From Lunularia cruciata (lineage: Eukaryota; Streptophyta; Marchantiopsida; Lunulariales; Lunulariaceae), in assembly GCA_948567375.1 (NCBI GenBank), contig OX419759.1, positions 30,729,493 to 30,793,492 of the forward strand: a stretch of 64,000 nt of DNA, written 5' to 3'. Each line of letters starts with the position of its first letter. The stretch's first letter is position 1. The translations under genes were made by a program, and so were the position numbers. Below are positions 21,264 through 32,645 of the stretch, piece after piece. The notes under the pieces are model-generated. The model was not told the origin of the DNA, did not search any database, and saw only the letters and a program-made list of their open reading frames with translations.

Positions 21264-24200
21264 TTGATTGTCGTGAATGGAATCCTAGAAGGTAATCAAG
21301 TGAGAGTATTAATAGATCGGGGAGCAATAGAGAATTTCTTGTCTCGCTCTGTTGCAATAAGTTTGGGAATGGATCTAGAGAGAGATGGAAGTGAAGAAGT
21401 AGAGTTACCAAATGGGCAAACAGAGAGGATTGAATCATTACCTAGATGGGTAACCCTCCCTGTAGGAGAATATCAGGAAGCAATTGAGTGGCGAGTGATA
21501 CAATTAGCCCGTTATGATGCAATTTTAGGCATGCCATGGATGGAGCAGTACAACCCAATGGTGGATTGGAGGAAGAAAGTAGTGAGAACCCACAAATGGT
21601 CAATCATTGGGGTTAAAGAAAAATCACACAGGCAGAAACTGCCTCTATATGTCGTAGGGATGACAACTGTCTGTAAGACCGATAGATGTTTTATGGGTCT
21701 AATAAGAGAAGTCCAGAGTGCACAACTCATTGGACAAATTCCTGAGAAATTGAAGGATGTGGTGGATGAGTTTCAAGATGTCTTTCCCGATGATCTACCC
21801 TCAGGATTACCACCTAAAAGGCGAGTAGATCACAAAATAGAGACACTCCTGGGGAAGACACCTCCTTGTAAGGCCCCATATTGCCTATCACCTCATGAGT
21901 TGGAGGAGTGTAAGACTCAAATTGAGGAGATGCTACAGAAAGGGTTCATCCAACCTAGCGTATCACCATATGGGGCCCCTATCTTGTTTGTGAAGAAGAA
22001 GGATGGTACAATGCGCATGTGCATTGACTATCGGGGTCTCAATCAGCAAACAGTGAAGAACAAATACCCCTTACCTCACATGGATGACCTGTTTGATCAA
22101 CTCCATGGAACGAGATACTTCACCAAACTGGACTTGCGGAGCGGTTACAATCAAATCCGAATTGCAGAGGAGGATGTGTACAAAATTGCCTTTCAAACCA
22201 GGTATGGCCACTTTGAGTATCTTGTGATGCCTTTTGGCCTCACCAATGCGCCTGCCACTTTCATGAGCCTAATGAATGACATATTTCGTCCATACTTGGA
22301 TAAGTTTGTTATCGTCTTCTTGGATGATATCTTAGTATATAGTAGCATGATGACAGAACACAAACAACATCTACGAGAGGTCCTCCAGATTCTAAGACAG
22401 AATCAGTTGTACGCCAAAATCTCAAAGTGTGAGTTTGGCAAGTCTGAAGTAGACTACTTAGGGCATAGAGTAAGTGCAGAGGGCATTCAAGTGTTGATAG
22501 ATAAAATAGAGGTCATTCAAAAATGGACTGGCCCAAAAGATCAGACTCAACTTAAGAGCTTCTTGGGGTTGACGGGATTCTATCGTAGATTTGTCAAGGA
22601 CTTCTCCAAGGTTGCACAGCCTTTAACGGCACTACTTGGCAAGGGGAAGAAGTGGACATGGGGAACTACACAAGAGTTGGCCTTTCAAGAACTAAAGGCT
22701 GCCTTGCTACATGCACCAATCTTGAAGTGGTATGACCCAAAATGTCCAATCAAGTTGGCTACGGATGCATCAGGCGTAGCAATAGGAGCAATCCTACAAC
22801 AAGAGTGGCATGACGGATGGCATCCAATTGCATATTTCTCTCAAAAATTGTTACCGGCAAAGCGCAACTACCACACCATAGAACGAGAAGAGCTGGCCAT
22901 TGTTCTAGCAACCAAGCATTGGAAGCACTACCTGGGCGAGAAGGCATTTGTAGTAGAGACAGAACACAAACCTCTAGTCTACCTCAAGACGCAGAAGGAT
23001 CTATCTCGTCGCCAAATTCGGTGGGCAGAGTGGCAACAACGCTTCAACATGACAATCACCTACCTGGAAGGTAAGAAGCAACTTGCAGATGCATTCACCC
23101 GCATGCCAATGGCCAACAACTTGGTGGCAGAGGTTAAGATTAACCCTGAATTCTGGCAAGAGATTCTAGCTGCTACAAAAACTGATCCACAAATTGTAGA
23201 AGCGCAATCGTCCAAAGGTGTCACCAGCACCCAAGGACTCACCTTTTGGGAGGGCCGATTGTGGATCCCAAATGTCCCAGAATTTCGCACCACCATTCTA
23301 GCGGAATGTCATGATTTGGCCATTGCAACTCATGTCAGAGTGGACAAGACCTTGGAGGTAGTCAAGCGCCATTACTATTGGCCCAAGATGAGCAACGACG
23401 TGATGGACTATGTGCGTAGCTGCCTACTTTGTCAACAGAACAAAGCTTCTAATCAAGCACTTGCAGGGCTCCTTCAACCTCTTCCCATTCCTACCCAACA
23501 TTGGGAACAAGTGAGTATGGATCTCGTCTGTGAATTACCCAAGACCACCTCAGGGTTTGACTCCATTGTGGTCTTTGTGGATTGGCTCAGCAAAATGATT
23601 CATGTACGCCCTACCACCAAGGAGGTGACCGCTCCACAACTAGCTCAACTATACTTAGATGCAGTCTTTGCTCACCATGGCTTGTCTAGAGTACTCATCA
23701 CCGATAGAGGCACCCAATTCACCAATTTGTTTTGGCGAACACTCTTTGGTTTCTTCAAAACCAAGTTGGCCATGTCTATAGCTTACCACCCACAAACAGA
23801 TGGCCAAACAGAGCGGGCTAATCGCACGATTGAAGACATGTTACGCGGCTTCACCTTAGAAGAGCAAGAGAGGTGGGACACCCTACTACCGTTGGTGGAA
23901 TTTGCTTACAACAATTCAGTGAATGCCTCCACCCAGGTCACTCCGTTCTTCCTCATGTATGGTGAGCATCCCTTCACACCTTCTAGCTTGATGAAGATCC
24001 GTCCAGTGACTACCAAGGTTGATGCAGTCAACACATTTGTTTCTAGAATCCAACAAGGTGTGGAGCACGCCAAGCACAGGTTACAGATTGCGCAAAATCA
24101 ACAAAAGCAGTATGTTGATGCACACCGTAGGCACATGGAGTTCAATGTTGGGGATCAAGTGTGGCTATCGACAACCAACCTCACATTAGTTGGATCTCGT

Positions 24201-24593
24201 AAGCTCAGACCTCGTTTTATTGGGCCTTTCTCAATTCTTTATCGCATCGGCGCTGTGGCCTATCACCTTGAGCTACCACCACACATGAAGATCCATCCAG
24301 TGTTCCATGTCTCCCTATTACGCAGATATGCTCCCCGATCAAGCCAAGGTACTTCCACACATGACATTCGACCTTGTCGGACAGTCATTGATGGCACAGA
24401 GGAATATGAAGTGGAGCGGATTCTCCAAAAGCGCATGCGTGGTACTCGCCATCCACGGGTGGAATATCTAGTACAATGGAAAGGTTACCTCCTCTATGAA
24501 GCAACCTGGGAACCCACTGCCAATTTGGCCCATGCACCGGTGTTGGTGCAAGCATTTGAGCAACAATTGCACAACGAGGACGTTGCGTCTTAA
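21264..24593 (+). CDS. Pol polyprotein of element B (protease, RT, RNase H, integrase, chromodomain)
   Basis: A fully open frame of 1109 codons. Coding sense starts before 21264 (no ATG needed if made by frameshift or readthrough), as the upstream in-frame residues match B2. Protease Asp18 sits in IDRGA, where Ser or Thr is usual. RT has [19 protein letters not shown] and FLDD at 352-355. RNase H Asp501 is in ATDAS. Integrase zinc finger: His683, Cys720 and Cys723. The catalytic triad is Asp753, Asp814, Glu850, giving the D,D35E spacing. A chromodomain covers about 1046-1100 ([21 protein letters not shown]). It would act in virus-like particles and the nucleus. No stop in 3.3 kb contrasts with the broken gag. 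Confidence 0.96.
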   Translation: MIVVNGILEGNQVRVLIDRGAIENFLSRSVAISLGMDLERDGSEEVELPNGQTERIESLPRWVTLPVGEYQEAIEWRVIQLARYDAILGMPWMEQYNPMVDWRKKVVRTHKWSIIGVKEKSHRQKLPLYVVGMTTVCKTDRCFMGLIREVQSAQLIGQIPEKLKDVVDEFQDVFPDDLPSGLPPKRRVDHKIETLLGKTPPCKAPYCLSPHELEECKTQIEEMLQKGFIQPSVSPYGAPILFVKKKDGTMRMCIDYRGLNQQTVKNKYPLPHMDDLFDQLHGTRYFTKLDLRSGYNQIRIAEEDVYKIAFQTRYGHFEYLVMPFGLTNAPATFMSLMNDIFRPYLDKFVIVFLDDILVYSSMMTEHKQHLREVLQILRQNQLYAKISKCEFGKSEVDYLGHRVSAEGIQVLIDKIEVIQKWTGPKDQTQLKSFLGLTGFYRRFVKDFSKVAQPLTALLGKGKKWTWGTTQELAFQELKAALLHAPILKWYDPKCPIKLATDASGVAIGAILQQEWHDGWHPIAYFSQKLLPAKRNYHTIEREELAIVLATKHWKHYLGEKAFVVETEHKPLVYLKTQKDLSRRQIRWAEWQQRFNMTITYLEGKKQLADAFTRMPMANNLVAEVKINPEFWQEILAATKTDPQIVEAQSSKGVTSTQGLTFWEGRLWIPNVPEFRTTILAECHDLAIATHVRVDKTLEVVKRHYYWPKMSNDVMDYVRSCLLCQQNKASNQALAGLLQPLPIPTQHWEQVSMDLVCELPKTTSGFDSIVVFVDWLSKMIHVRPTTKEVTAPQLAQLYLDAVFAHHGLSRVLITDRGTQFTNLFWRTLFGFFKTKLAMSIAYHPQTDGQTERANRTIEDMLRGFTLEEQERWDTLLPLVEFAYNNSVNASTQVTPFFLMYGEHPFTPSSLMKIRPVTTKVDAVNTFVSRIQQGVEHAKHRLQIAQNQQKQYVDAHRRHMEFNVGDQVWLSTTNLTLVGSRKLRPRFIGPFSILYRIGAVAYHLELPPHMKIHPVFHVSLLRRYAPRSSQGTSTHDIRPCRTVIDGTEEYEVERILQKRMRGTRHPRVEYLVQWKGYLLYEATWEPTANLAHAPVLVQAFEQQLHNEDVAS

Positions 24594-24604
24594 AAGGAGG
24601 GAGG
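24592..24604 (+). promoter_or_regulatory. Polypurine tract of element B
   Basis: AAAAGGAGGGAGG, directly after the pol stop and 2 bases before the 3' LTR. It primes plus-strand synthesis. The same tract is in B2 at about 63356-63368. Confidence 0.9.
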
Positions 24605-24606
24605 TC

Positions 24607-25345
24607 TGTAATACCAAGGGTTAGCTATATGATCTAGATGTGAAATTTGGTTTGGTAACATCTAGAATGATGTTATACATGATGGTTAAAATAGATCAGA
24701 TAGAAGTCTCACCAAAAGAGTACTTCTACAAATAGGGCAGAAACCAAAATAGACTTGCGAACCTTAGAACCAATAGCTAGACATATGATTTAAAGGTGAG
24801 AATTGGTTTGGTAACATCTGGAAGGATGTTACACATGATGGACTAAACAGATCAGAAAGAGGTATCACCAAAAGAGGACTTCTACTAATAGATTAGGAAC
24901 CGAAATATGCCTGAAATCTTTGAAGGCAATTTCGGAGGCCTAAACGGATGAATTAGGCCTCAAAAATGTGTAGATTCCCCCCCTAATGGAGGAAAGGCTG
25001 GCCTTCCCTCCCTCCTAAATTGTCTCGTCGAGAGCTTTCCAACGGTACCTTACTCATGTGATTTTGAGATTCCTACAGGAAGATTCCCTAAAAGATTCCC
25101 TTTGGTCAAAGCTTGTTTGACCAACCAGATAGGACCTAGACCAGACAGGTCACCCATCCAAGTAAGTAATCCAAGGGTGGAGCTTGCTGACATGTCACCT
25201 ATCTGTGTCCCTAATCCTATGGTGGAGCTTCCTTGGAGGAGATCCTCTTTGCCTATATAATAAAGAGAAGGTGCTCCCTTGGGGCATCGAATGTTTGAGT
25301 GTGCAATCTGTGTTTTCTCTCTTCTCTTGTCCTCGGAGTATTACA
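24607..25345 (+). repeat. 3' LTR of element B
   Basis: Same ends as the 5' LTR. TATA-like site at 25254-25261. It is followed by the GAGAT duplication. The C tract is shorter (7 C) than in the 5' LTR. Confidence 0.95.
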
Positions 25346-25870
25346 GAGATGCAGTTTGATTCTATTTTTGGTGATCTTGGTAGCTTAGGAAGTAGGTAGA
25401 CACTCCTATTATGTTAAATGTCAAATGGTTACAAAATTAGTCCATTGCTGATTTATGAGATGGAGGGTTTTTTTCAACACCTCTTGTGATTGGATCCTCT
25501 CCATTCTTTATTTCTTGTTTGTGCACCAAGTTTGTGTGAGGGGCCTTGACTATAGAGCATTGTTGCTCTAGTGTGCTCTCTATAGTGAAGTTGGAGTCAT
25601 GACCAATCAAACTATTTGTGTTTTTCTCTGATGAGGCAAGAAGTGATGACCTACAAACCATGAGAGTGTGTGTTATGATAGTAGATTATAGGTTGTCCTT
25701 TCCCCTAGTGTAGTTGTTGCAATTAGAGCTATATTAGTGTGTGGTTTTCAATTGGTGTTGGCTTTTGTGGTGGTTATAGTTGCAATTTGAATTACATTGT
25801 CACGACAGAGTTCTTTGTAGATTCCAAAGGAGATAGTGGTGCTTGATATCAACCTACATCTCAAGTACCA
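25346..25870 (+). other. Leader of element D, second part
   Basis: Non-coding. It matches the reverse complement of about 4390-4750 (D'), including TTCTTGTGATTGGA, TTGCTCTAGTGTGCTCT, GAAGTGATGACCTACA and CCTTTCCCCTAGTGTAGTTG. Confidence 0.75.
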
Positions 25871-27240
25871 ATGAGGAAGAAGATTGACTTTGAATTGGAG
25901 TTTGATATAGGAGTTGATTCAATTAATAGTGCACTTGTTGTGTTTGCACTGTTATTGTGGGATATGGATAAGATTTATAGGGCTTCCAAAGGACAAGGTG
26001 CTACTTTTGTACAATGGGTACCATTGAGTTGGACAACTTTATTTAGGAGTTTGATAGTTTTTGTGATTTATAGCATATGCGGAACCCAACTTACTCATAC
26101 CCTTCATGGCATGGAAGGGGTTTTTTTAGCACTTAAAGAGTCCACCAATGGATGACTATCTTGAGATCAGGAGAGCTCACTTGGAGGAGATCAAGCTATG
26201 GAGATAGTATTGGTCTTTGAACTATATCTCCATCACTTTAGGCTCAATTGCTAGGGGTAGATGGGCAATACCTATATTTTCTAACTCTAGTAGCATTGGT
26301 GGATCTAGTGGAGGTACACTAGTTGGAGATGTTGTTACTAGAAGTGGAGGTATCACTACAAGAGGTGGTGTAGTATTGGGGTTTAACCAATGGTGGAGTT
26401 CTTCTAGTGCTTGAGGTTGAATTAGAAGCAAATATGGACTAACAAGCTAAGAAGCTTGCAGGAGTTCTATCAAAAGATTAAAGAGAGCATGCAAGACATA
26501 CAATCTCATGAGATGGCTGATCAATTTAACTCAAGGAGTTATTGAGCCCCCAAAAATCCAATTTTGGTATGGGATCCTGGATATGGAGTTACAACATAGA
26601 GTACATGATGTTATGTTGTTATAGGCTACTTCAACTATTGTGGCAATGGTCCTTAGTTTGGCTATGCGCATTGAGCTCCACATGGTGAAAGAGAGAGTGG
26701 CAACATTTGGATTTGGTAGGGAGACCTCATCCAAAGTTGTTACTTCTTCTAGAGTGCAATAGAGTGCACTATGCCATTTTGGCTTTTGAGGACAAAGTGG
26801 ACAACCTAGATCCTACGGAGTGAGTGGAGGGCCTAATGTAGCTAGACCCTTACCTTCAGTTTTAGGTCAATAGTAGCAAGTGACTGGTGGTGTTGCTTGT
26901 TAGACTTGTTGTGGAACTCACCACAAGAGAAGCTACACTCAAAGCAACAGACATGATACCTTTGGTGCATCATAGCCACCACAAAGACAATGTGACCATT
27001 GACACAAATTTGGTCACACTAGTGACCTATGCTTTGACTTTCATCCAAAATTACAAAGTGGTAGGGCTATTATAGCAAGTGGTAGAGGAGCTCTAAGTCA
27101 CAGAGGATGAGGTGGTAGAGGTGGTGGTAGAGGATCTACACCTAGGAAGGATCCAATACCTACCCTTGATTATGATACAACCAATGGCTACTTGGATTGA
27201 GTAGTTGGAGAAAATATTAGCTAGCATGGCTATAGCTTAA
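25871..27240 (+). pseudogene. gag of element D
   Basis: The open frame 25871-26155 (DFELEFDIGVDSINSALVVF) lies at the start; glycine/valine-rich coding follows. Around 27001-27045 a zinc-knuckle-like CDH-stop-HKFGHTSDLC can be read (CX2CX4HX4C with the second Cys lost to TGA). Stops and frame changes are dense. The assignment rests on its position between leader and protease and on the knuckle. Confidence 0.55.
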
Positions 27241-28435
27241 AGGAGATCAGATTTGGGTGCTAAGGCTTCCACTTCTTATGCTAGTGATAGAGACATCTTG
27301 ACTTTATGTGCAAAGCAACACATGTAGATGCATCTACTACAATAACAAGGAGTGAAGTACTTGCCCTAGAGTCTAGAGGAGCATCAATGGAGTTGGACAC
27401 ACAAAGATGAGAGGCTAGTAGATCAAACTTCCCCAGTCTTTCACACTCTTTGAAGTAATATGGACAACGTCCATGGCTCCTAGATGTCCTAGTGTAGGTG
27501 TGGTAGGTGGTGATGGAGTGCATGAGAGACTAGATGCTAGCTAGCCACCTACTACTACATAGATTGAGTGTAGCACAATGTTGGAGGCGGCTCAATTGAT
27601 TATGCGCTTCCCTTTGTTGTCAATCAATGACATGTTTACATTGGAAGTTAACCCAACTCTAGTGTTTTGGTTGGCTGCTAAACTTTGTTAGAGTAGAGAT
27701 GATGTGGTTCTTGCTTCTAGAGTGGAGGTGGTTGATAGTGGAGCTGACTTGGTTGAGGAAAATGGGATCCTCTCAACAACTAGTGGTTTATGGTAGGTAG
27801 TAGAAGCTAGATTGGAGGAATTACCAACTAGACATACCTTTGAGTGAGCTTGGTTCACAACTAGAGTTATAATATTAGATAATTAGAGGTTGATTTTCCA
27901 TTTGATGGGACCTTTAGGGAATATCTATACACCATAGAGGGTCTTATTAAACTCAAGTGCATAGCCCTTTATGTTGGGGACGGCTACAATTTTCGGTTTA
28001 GAGCTACAAAGATCAATATGAAGAGGTTTCCATTTTAGATCCAAACATCTCCAAGGGATGGTTCTACATAGTAAATCACATGTGGAGAGCTCATTGTCAA
28101 TATTTTGCATGGTCATCCAACTAATAGCTCTATGGTTAGAGCTTAGGCTATCGCAACAATAGCAGAGTCATATGATGTGCTAGTTGGTGGAGTAAAGTTA
28201 TACCCCATGGGTTTTCATATTGATTATTGGGAGGAGATGGTCTCCTATAGACCAAATTGGCAGTCAAGAAAGGGATGGATATGTTGCCTAATAATATGCT
28301 TTAGTAGTGATAGTCTTGGCTCACCATAGTCAAAGGCCATGACATCAATTTCAACTTTCAATGATTTTGTTACTTGCTCACTACACTCAAGGACCATGGC
28401 ATCAATTTCAACTTTCAATGGTTTTGTTACTTGGC
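27241..28435 (+). pseudogene. Protease region and linker of element D
   Basis: The clearest part is 28020-28260: DGS...ITCGELIVNILHGHP, then ESYDVLVGGVKLYPMGF and HIDYWEEM, SYRPNW. In gypsy elements I know, YDVLLG/YDVLVGG-type words lie at the end of the protease. I could not find a clear DSG site upstream. A 57-base tandem duplication lies at about 28333-28438 in the linker. Stops are frequent. Confidence 0.5.
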
Positions 28436-29616
28436 CTGGTGATTTATTGGAGAGGAAGGTCCATGTAGAGGATACTCTAGTACCAAAGGAGATTACTCAC
28501 ATTTGGAATACGGGTAGGATCATTCCATCCATCTTAGATGTTCCATTGTGGAGTTCTGAGGAGACATTGCAACAACATGCAAAGGAGAGCCTTTGTACCA
28601 CCAAGGGACCAATATGAAAGAGCTTCCAAAGTCTATTATGTTTTCACCTTTGGATACCACACTCATTGCTTGGTAGTATCTAATAGAGGGAGTATGTCTA
28701 TTGGAGTTGTTTGGTGGGATTTGCACTAGACTAGCTACAATATAATAGGTAAGTATAGAAGTACATAGGTACTTGTATGTGGAGAGAGAGAGATTGCTAG
28801 GTGAGTCTCTTTATATTATGTGATACACTTGGCCTATTGGTATCTTGAGTTATTACCAATGTCACAATCAAGGGTTACCAAAAGACCTTACCAATAGATA
28901 TTTCCTTACTAGAGGTGTAGGATTTGGAGAGAATAGTCCCATTCATTAGGTGACTTTTGGATGGCCATGTTAGGGACATATCCATGCTAGCTAAGGTCAA
29001 GGTCTCTAAGATCCGTGTTTGGTTGTGTTTTGGGAGATCTTACATATACTACGGCATCTCTAAGTTCATAAGTCCATTTTTCCAACCTATATTTTGGAGA
29101 ATGTCCCTTTGATGGGTGATTTTTTGCACTTAAGTGATAGCAAGTACATATCAAGTCCATTCTTGGATGGGACCTACCGTGTTGTTGGATGTAGCCAAGG
29201 TGAGATCATTAGCTCATCCTCTTTGTCTTTGGTGGACAAACCTCTTACCTAGAGAGGTTCTATAGTGTGTTTATAATGGGATTTAACAACTAGACCACCT
29301 TATTGTTGATGATATTTTGGATGTTGAGCACCAATCTCAGATGGTGGTAGTGGCAAATAGGTCACCTAAGGGAATGGAGAACCTTGTTGGATAGCCTATA
29401 GCCATTTTACTCACACTTATGAGTTTCCCAAGCTCTTATGCTTTTTGAGAGGGAGGTCTTGGACTTGATTGGGACTCCCAATTATAGCAATTGGTGGAGC
29501 TCAACACCGATGAGAGGGAGGAGGTGATAGGTTTTCATGTTGGTATTATCATTATTATAGTAGTGTTAGAGGCATCTAAGCATCAGGTGTTAGGTTAGGG
29601 CATGGACCTGAATTTT
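28436..29616 (+). pseudogene. C5-cytosine DNA methyltransferase domain in element D
   Basis: Read directly: a linker WPGDLLERKVHVEDT; motif I LELFGGI at 28701-28721; then RLATI and EVHRYLYVERE. Motif IV is GWPC at 28959-28970, with the next codon TAG where Gln is expected, then GHIHAS and GQGL. FWEILHILRHL and TYILENVP follow, with motif VI Glu-Asn-Val at 29097-29105, in the same frame as motif I. A frameshift then leads to VLLDVAKVRSLAH and WWTNL (29179-29245), the motif VIII-like block. DEREEVIGF (29519-29545) and QVLG-stop-GMDLN (29584-29613) close the domain. DNMTs transfer methyl from S-adenosylmethionine to cytosine, using the motif IV Cys. The motif order, spacing and position between protease and RT are specific. 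This copy is inactive. Confidence 0.88.
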
Positions 29617-30570
29617 TTGACCTAGATTGTGAGCCTTGGCTTGGTAGAGCAATGTAGGATGTGCTTGATAGGCATCGCCACTCAAACACTTGTGAACTCT
29701 ATGCCTATCAATATGATCCAAGTATATATGTTTGGGATGATGGAACAAGTGGGTAGGGTATTCTTGGAACACAACTAGTGGCTATTAGTGAGAGAGGTCT
29801 ACTTGAGGTCCATCTTGGTGAGCTTGGTCTTCTTGGGTTACGCCCTTGATCTACTTGGGATGCAGCTAGAGGACATATGGAGATTATAGCCAGAGTAGAA
29901 GGAATTTTCCACACTCAAGTTGGGAACCCTAATGGTTGGAGACATGCCACTATTGCTCCCAAGGGCCCAATGTAGTAGCCAATCAGTATGTCTTCCACTC
30001 CTACATATGTTACAAAGGATACTTAGGTCTTGGACCCAAGCTTCCAAGAGGGGAAAGACAAAGAGTTTGGAGGTTCTTGAGGAGCTACACAAGTTGTTTT
30101 GCCTTCTACATATAATATTTGGGTGCTATAAAAGGACTTGGTATTTAGATTGAGCTTACTAGTGATACAAAAATTTTCAACGTCCCTACAAATATAATGA
30201 TTTGGAGAGAGCATTGATTCAAAGCCAAAGTAGAGACCTTTTTGAGGTTGGTCTGGTGGAGATTTCACATGGAGAGTATGCTTCAGCTACAATGATGCCA
30301 ACTAAGAAAGATATGCATGGCAACTACAAAGATAAGTAGATGTGTGGAGATTACCATCCTATCAACCAACAAACTAGGGCTGATAGGTATGCCATGCCTA
30401 CACCAAAGTAGATCTTTGATGTGATTGGGCATGTAAAGATCTTCAATACTTTGGATCTTTGAGCAAGATATCATCAATTTCTTATCAAGGAGGAGGAAAA
30501 GTCCAAGACAACATTTTGGGTTATTAATACTCATGATAAAGATGTATTATATTAATGGCCTTAACAAAAG
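29617..30570 (+). pseudogene. Region before RT and N-terminal reverse transcriptase of element D
   Basis: From about 30190: ISHGEYASATMMPTKKD, CGDYHPINQQT, RYAMPTPK, IFNTLDL and YHQFLIKEEEKSKTTF in shifting frames. These are the fingers and palm start of gypsy RT. The sequence then jumps to RNase H at about 30610 without the catalytic [FY]xDD region, so about 200 residues are deleted. 29617-30190 has no recognisable domain. Confidence 0.75.
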
Positions 30571-31060
30571 CTGACTAAGCTTTCATAAGAGTGGTGTTTG
30601 GAAGATGAGAAAGAAAGAGCTCAATAAGAGGTTGACATTTGCACCTATTCTTAGGAGACCAATCAAAGGATGACCATTCCAGATTCACATTGCTTGGAGT
30701 ATATTGGAGCTTGGAGCAATGCTCACCCAACATGATGATGAGGGGAAGGTGTTTGTGGTGTCCTATGCTCGTCACTCCAACAATTCAACAAAGCCAAAGT
30801 ATGGTTCATATGAGAGAGAGTGCTTGGCAGTAATATGGGTAGTAGCACATGTTACCTTTTTGATAACCCCTTCACTCTCATCATTGATCATAAACCTCTA
30901 AAGTGGTTGATGGAATGAGATAAGTTTTGAGTGAAGCTTGCACAATGGGCTTTGATTTTATAAGTTGTTCATGGACCTAAAGTGTTGAACTGTGATGTAC
31001 ATGGGTCAGGTAGAAACCCATGTCCCAACCAATAGGATTAGACCAAAGCATATTGGCATG
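30571..31060 (+). pseudogene. RNase H of element D
   Basis: In the frame 30704-30901: LGAMLTQHDDEGKVFVVSYA, SRHSNNSTKPKYGSYERECL and VIWVVAHVTF, the usual gypsy RNase H middle. The end is frameshifted near 30900. Confidence 0.82.
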
Positions 31061-32480
31061 GTGAGACAGATGAGGAGATGATGCTAAGTTGGCATGCATC
31101 TACCTTTATATATATATTTTTTTATTTTTTTTTATTTTTTTTTTTTGGCTTTGGTGGTATCTCTCTCAATGCATACAAGAGGAGTTATTGAGGTCATAGA
31201 TTTAGAGGGTAGAGATATGGGTACAATTCATTGAGACATTCATGATGATATCTTAGTGATGGATTATCTTTGCACAAGTGTTGTGGGTGGTATAGTCAAT
31301 GCCAAGGAGAGACATCATGTTCTTCAATGAACCAAGTGGTTTAAATTGGAGAGCAAACACCTTCTTTGTGTATGGGAGGATGGTAAAGGAGTAGTACTAC
31401 ATTAATCTGGAAACCACAATTGGTCCATCATGCTCATGAGGAGCTAAGACATTTTGGAGTAAAGTGTACATATAGCTTAATCCAAAGTTGTTATTGGTGG
31501 CACGATATGCAAACTAATGCATAGTAGTCTGTTGCTAGATGTGTGGTTTGTGACCAAGTTAGAGCATCATTTAATGCTCATATGCAATAGTTATACCTAT
31601 CACCTATCATGGGATTGGGCTACCATTGGAGTTTGGACTTTGTTGGACCTTTACCATTGATTGTGAGACATCATCAATATTTTTTGGTTATGGTGGAGCA
31701 CTTTTCCAAGTGAATTGAGCTGGTTGTAATTCTTGACAAGTCCAGTGCAAGGACATCTTACTCTTTCCTTGATGGGGTTCTTAGTCATTTCGGTGCACCA
31801 ATTGAGGTTTTGATTGATTAGGATATAGACTTCTTGGGGGATTTTCAAGTTTGTATGACAAGGCTTTGATTGATCATCATACTAGCTTCCAATATCACCT
31901 TGAGGTAGATGCTTAGCAGAGTGAAGAGAGGATTGCATAAGTATAGTTTGAAAAGAGACCCCCTAAGAGATTAGGATCTCCAATTACCTTGGTTGGGCAT
32001 GGGCTATTGGTTCAGTCGGCAAGCCTCTTTAGCATCCTTCTCTCTTTACTTTCTACTCTATGGATGAGATCCAAATTTACCTTCAACCATTCATTGAGAT
32101 ATCACTATAATTTTGGACTTGGATGATTTAGATATATGGGTGAGAAAATGTTCTCAATGGGTAGAGATCTTTTGGAGAGTGATGCCGATGGCCTTTGAGA
32201 ACTTGGCAATTGCCCAACATAAAGATACTTCCATTATGCTACCATTTGAAGAGGAATTTATAGACCCTTAATCTGTTGATTTCATCTAGATGACTATGTA
32301 TATCTATAGTAGACATCAACAACACTTGATGCTACTATAGGCCGCACTTTCTTGAGATTGCACAAGGTTTTGCCTTTTGGAGTCCTCATGTTGGAAGGAC
32401 ATGATGGTGTTGTTTGGAAGGATCATGTGCACAATTGTGTGCCATATAACCTCCTAAACATTGATGGCACTATGGACCCA
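31061..32480 (+). pseudogene. Integrase of element D and C-terminal extension
   Basis: Zinc-binding part: HEELRHFGVKCTYSL, YWWHDM and CVVCDQVRASF (31436-31575). The core has YHWSLDFVGPLP with the first Asp (about 31630), SKWIELV and GAPIEVLID with the second Asp (about 31815). The Glu region is damaged after 31860. The end reads RLHKVLPFGVLMLEGHDG (32353-32406) and leads straight into the PHD finger. A T-rich tract at 31110-31145 lies between RNase H and integrase. Confidence 0.75.
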
Positions 32481-32489
32481 AGCTTGGCA

Positions 32490-32645
32490 CTTGTATGTGC
32501 AAGCTTTTGGTATATGTTATATAACTCTTCTGGTGGAGGTGCTATTATGTAAGTGTGTGATAGTTGTTTGAGTAGATGGCATGCTTGACTCCTCCTCTCA
32601 TGGTGGTTCCTAAGGGATAATGGTTATGTCCTAGATGTACTTGAC
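32490..32645 (+). pseudogene. PHD-type zinc finger at the end of element D pol
   Basis: Read in order: TATatgttaTAT at 32511-32522 encodes Tyr-Met-Leu-Tyr where Cys-X2-Cys is expected (two G-to-A changes would explain it). Then SSGGGAIM, stop, VCDSC (32553-32567), SRWH (to 32582), and after a small frame slip CLTPPLMVVPKG, stop, WLCPRC (to 32638). The spacing CX2C...CX2C...WH...C...WxCPxC is that of a C4HC3 PHD finger, a reader of histone H3 tails in known proteins. It sits after integrase, where chromoviruses carry a chromodomain. It could steer integration by analogy (inference). Confidence 0.8.

Larger units (their letters stand above)
18737..25345 (+). mobile_element. Complete gypsy chromovirus element B
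   Basis: A 6609-base element with LTRs at both ends (741 and 739 bases), a PBS, two small ORFs, gag, an open pol frame of 1109 codons, a polypurine tract and a perfect 5-base duplication. The LTRs differ at roughly 20-30 positions by eye, mostly around the poly-C tract, so this is the youngest insertion in the nest. Gag contains several nonsense codons, so the copy cannot make full-length Gag by normal translation. Related copies are B2 (58313 onward) and C (51349-56721). Confidence 0.95.

Noticed and set aside
21512-21730. Minus-strand frames inside element B pol
   Set aside because: Shadow frames of a well-supported plus-strand gene.
27900-27990. FPFDGT...LKCIALYVGDGYNF as methyltransferase motif I
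   Set aside because: It looked like a motif I at first, but a much better LELFGGI occurs at 28701 in the same frame and correct distance from the Pro-Cys and ENV motifs; the earlier segment belongs to the protease region.
31100-31147. T-rich tract as poly-A tail of a retroposed gene (reverse)
   Set aside because: It lies between RNase H and integrase of D with no reverse-strand gene or target duplication; taken as a simple repeat.
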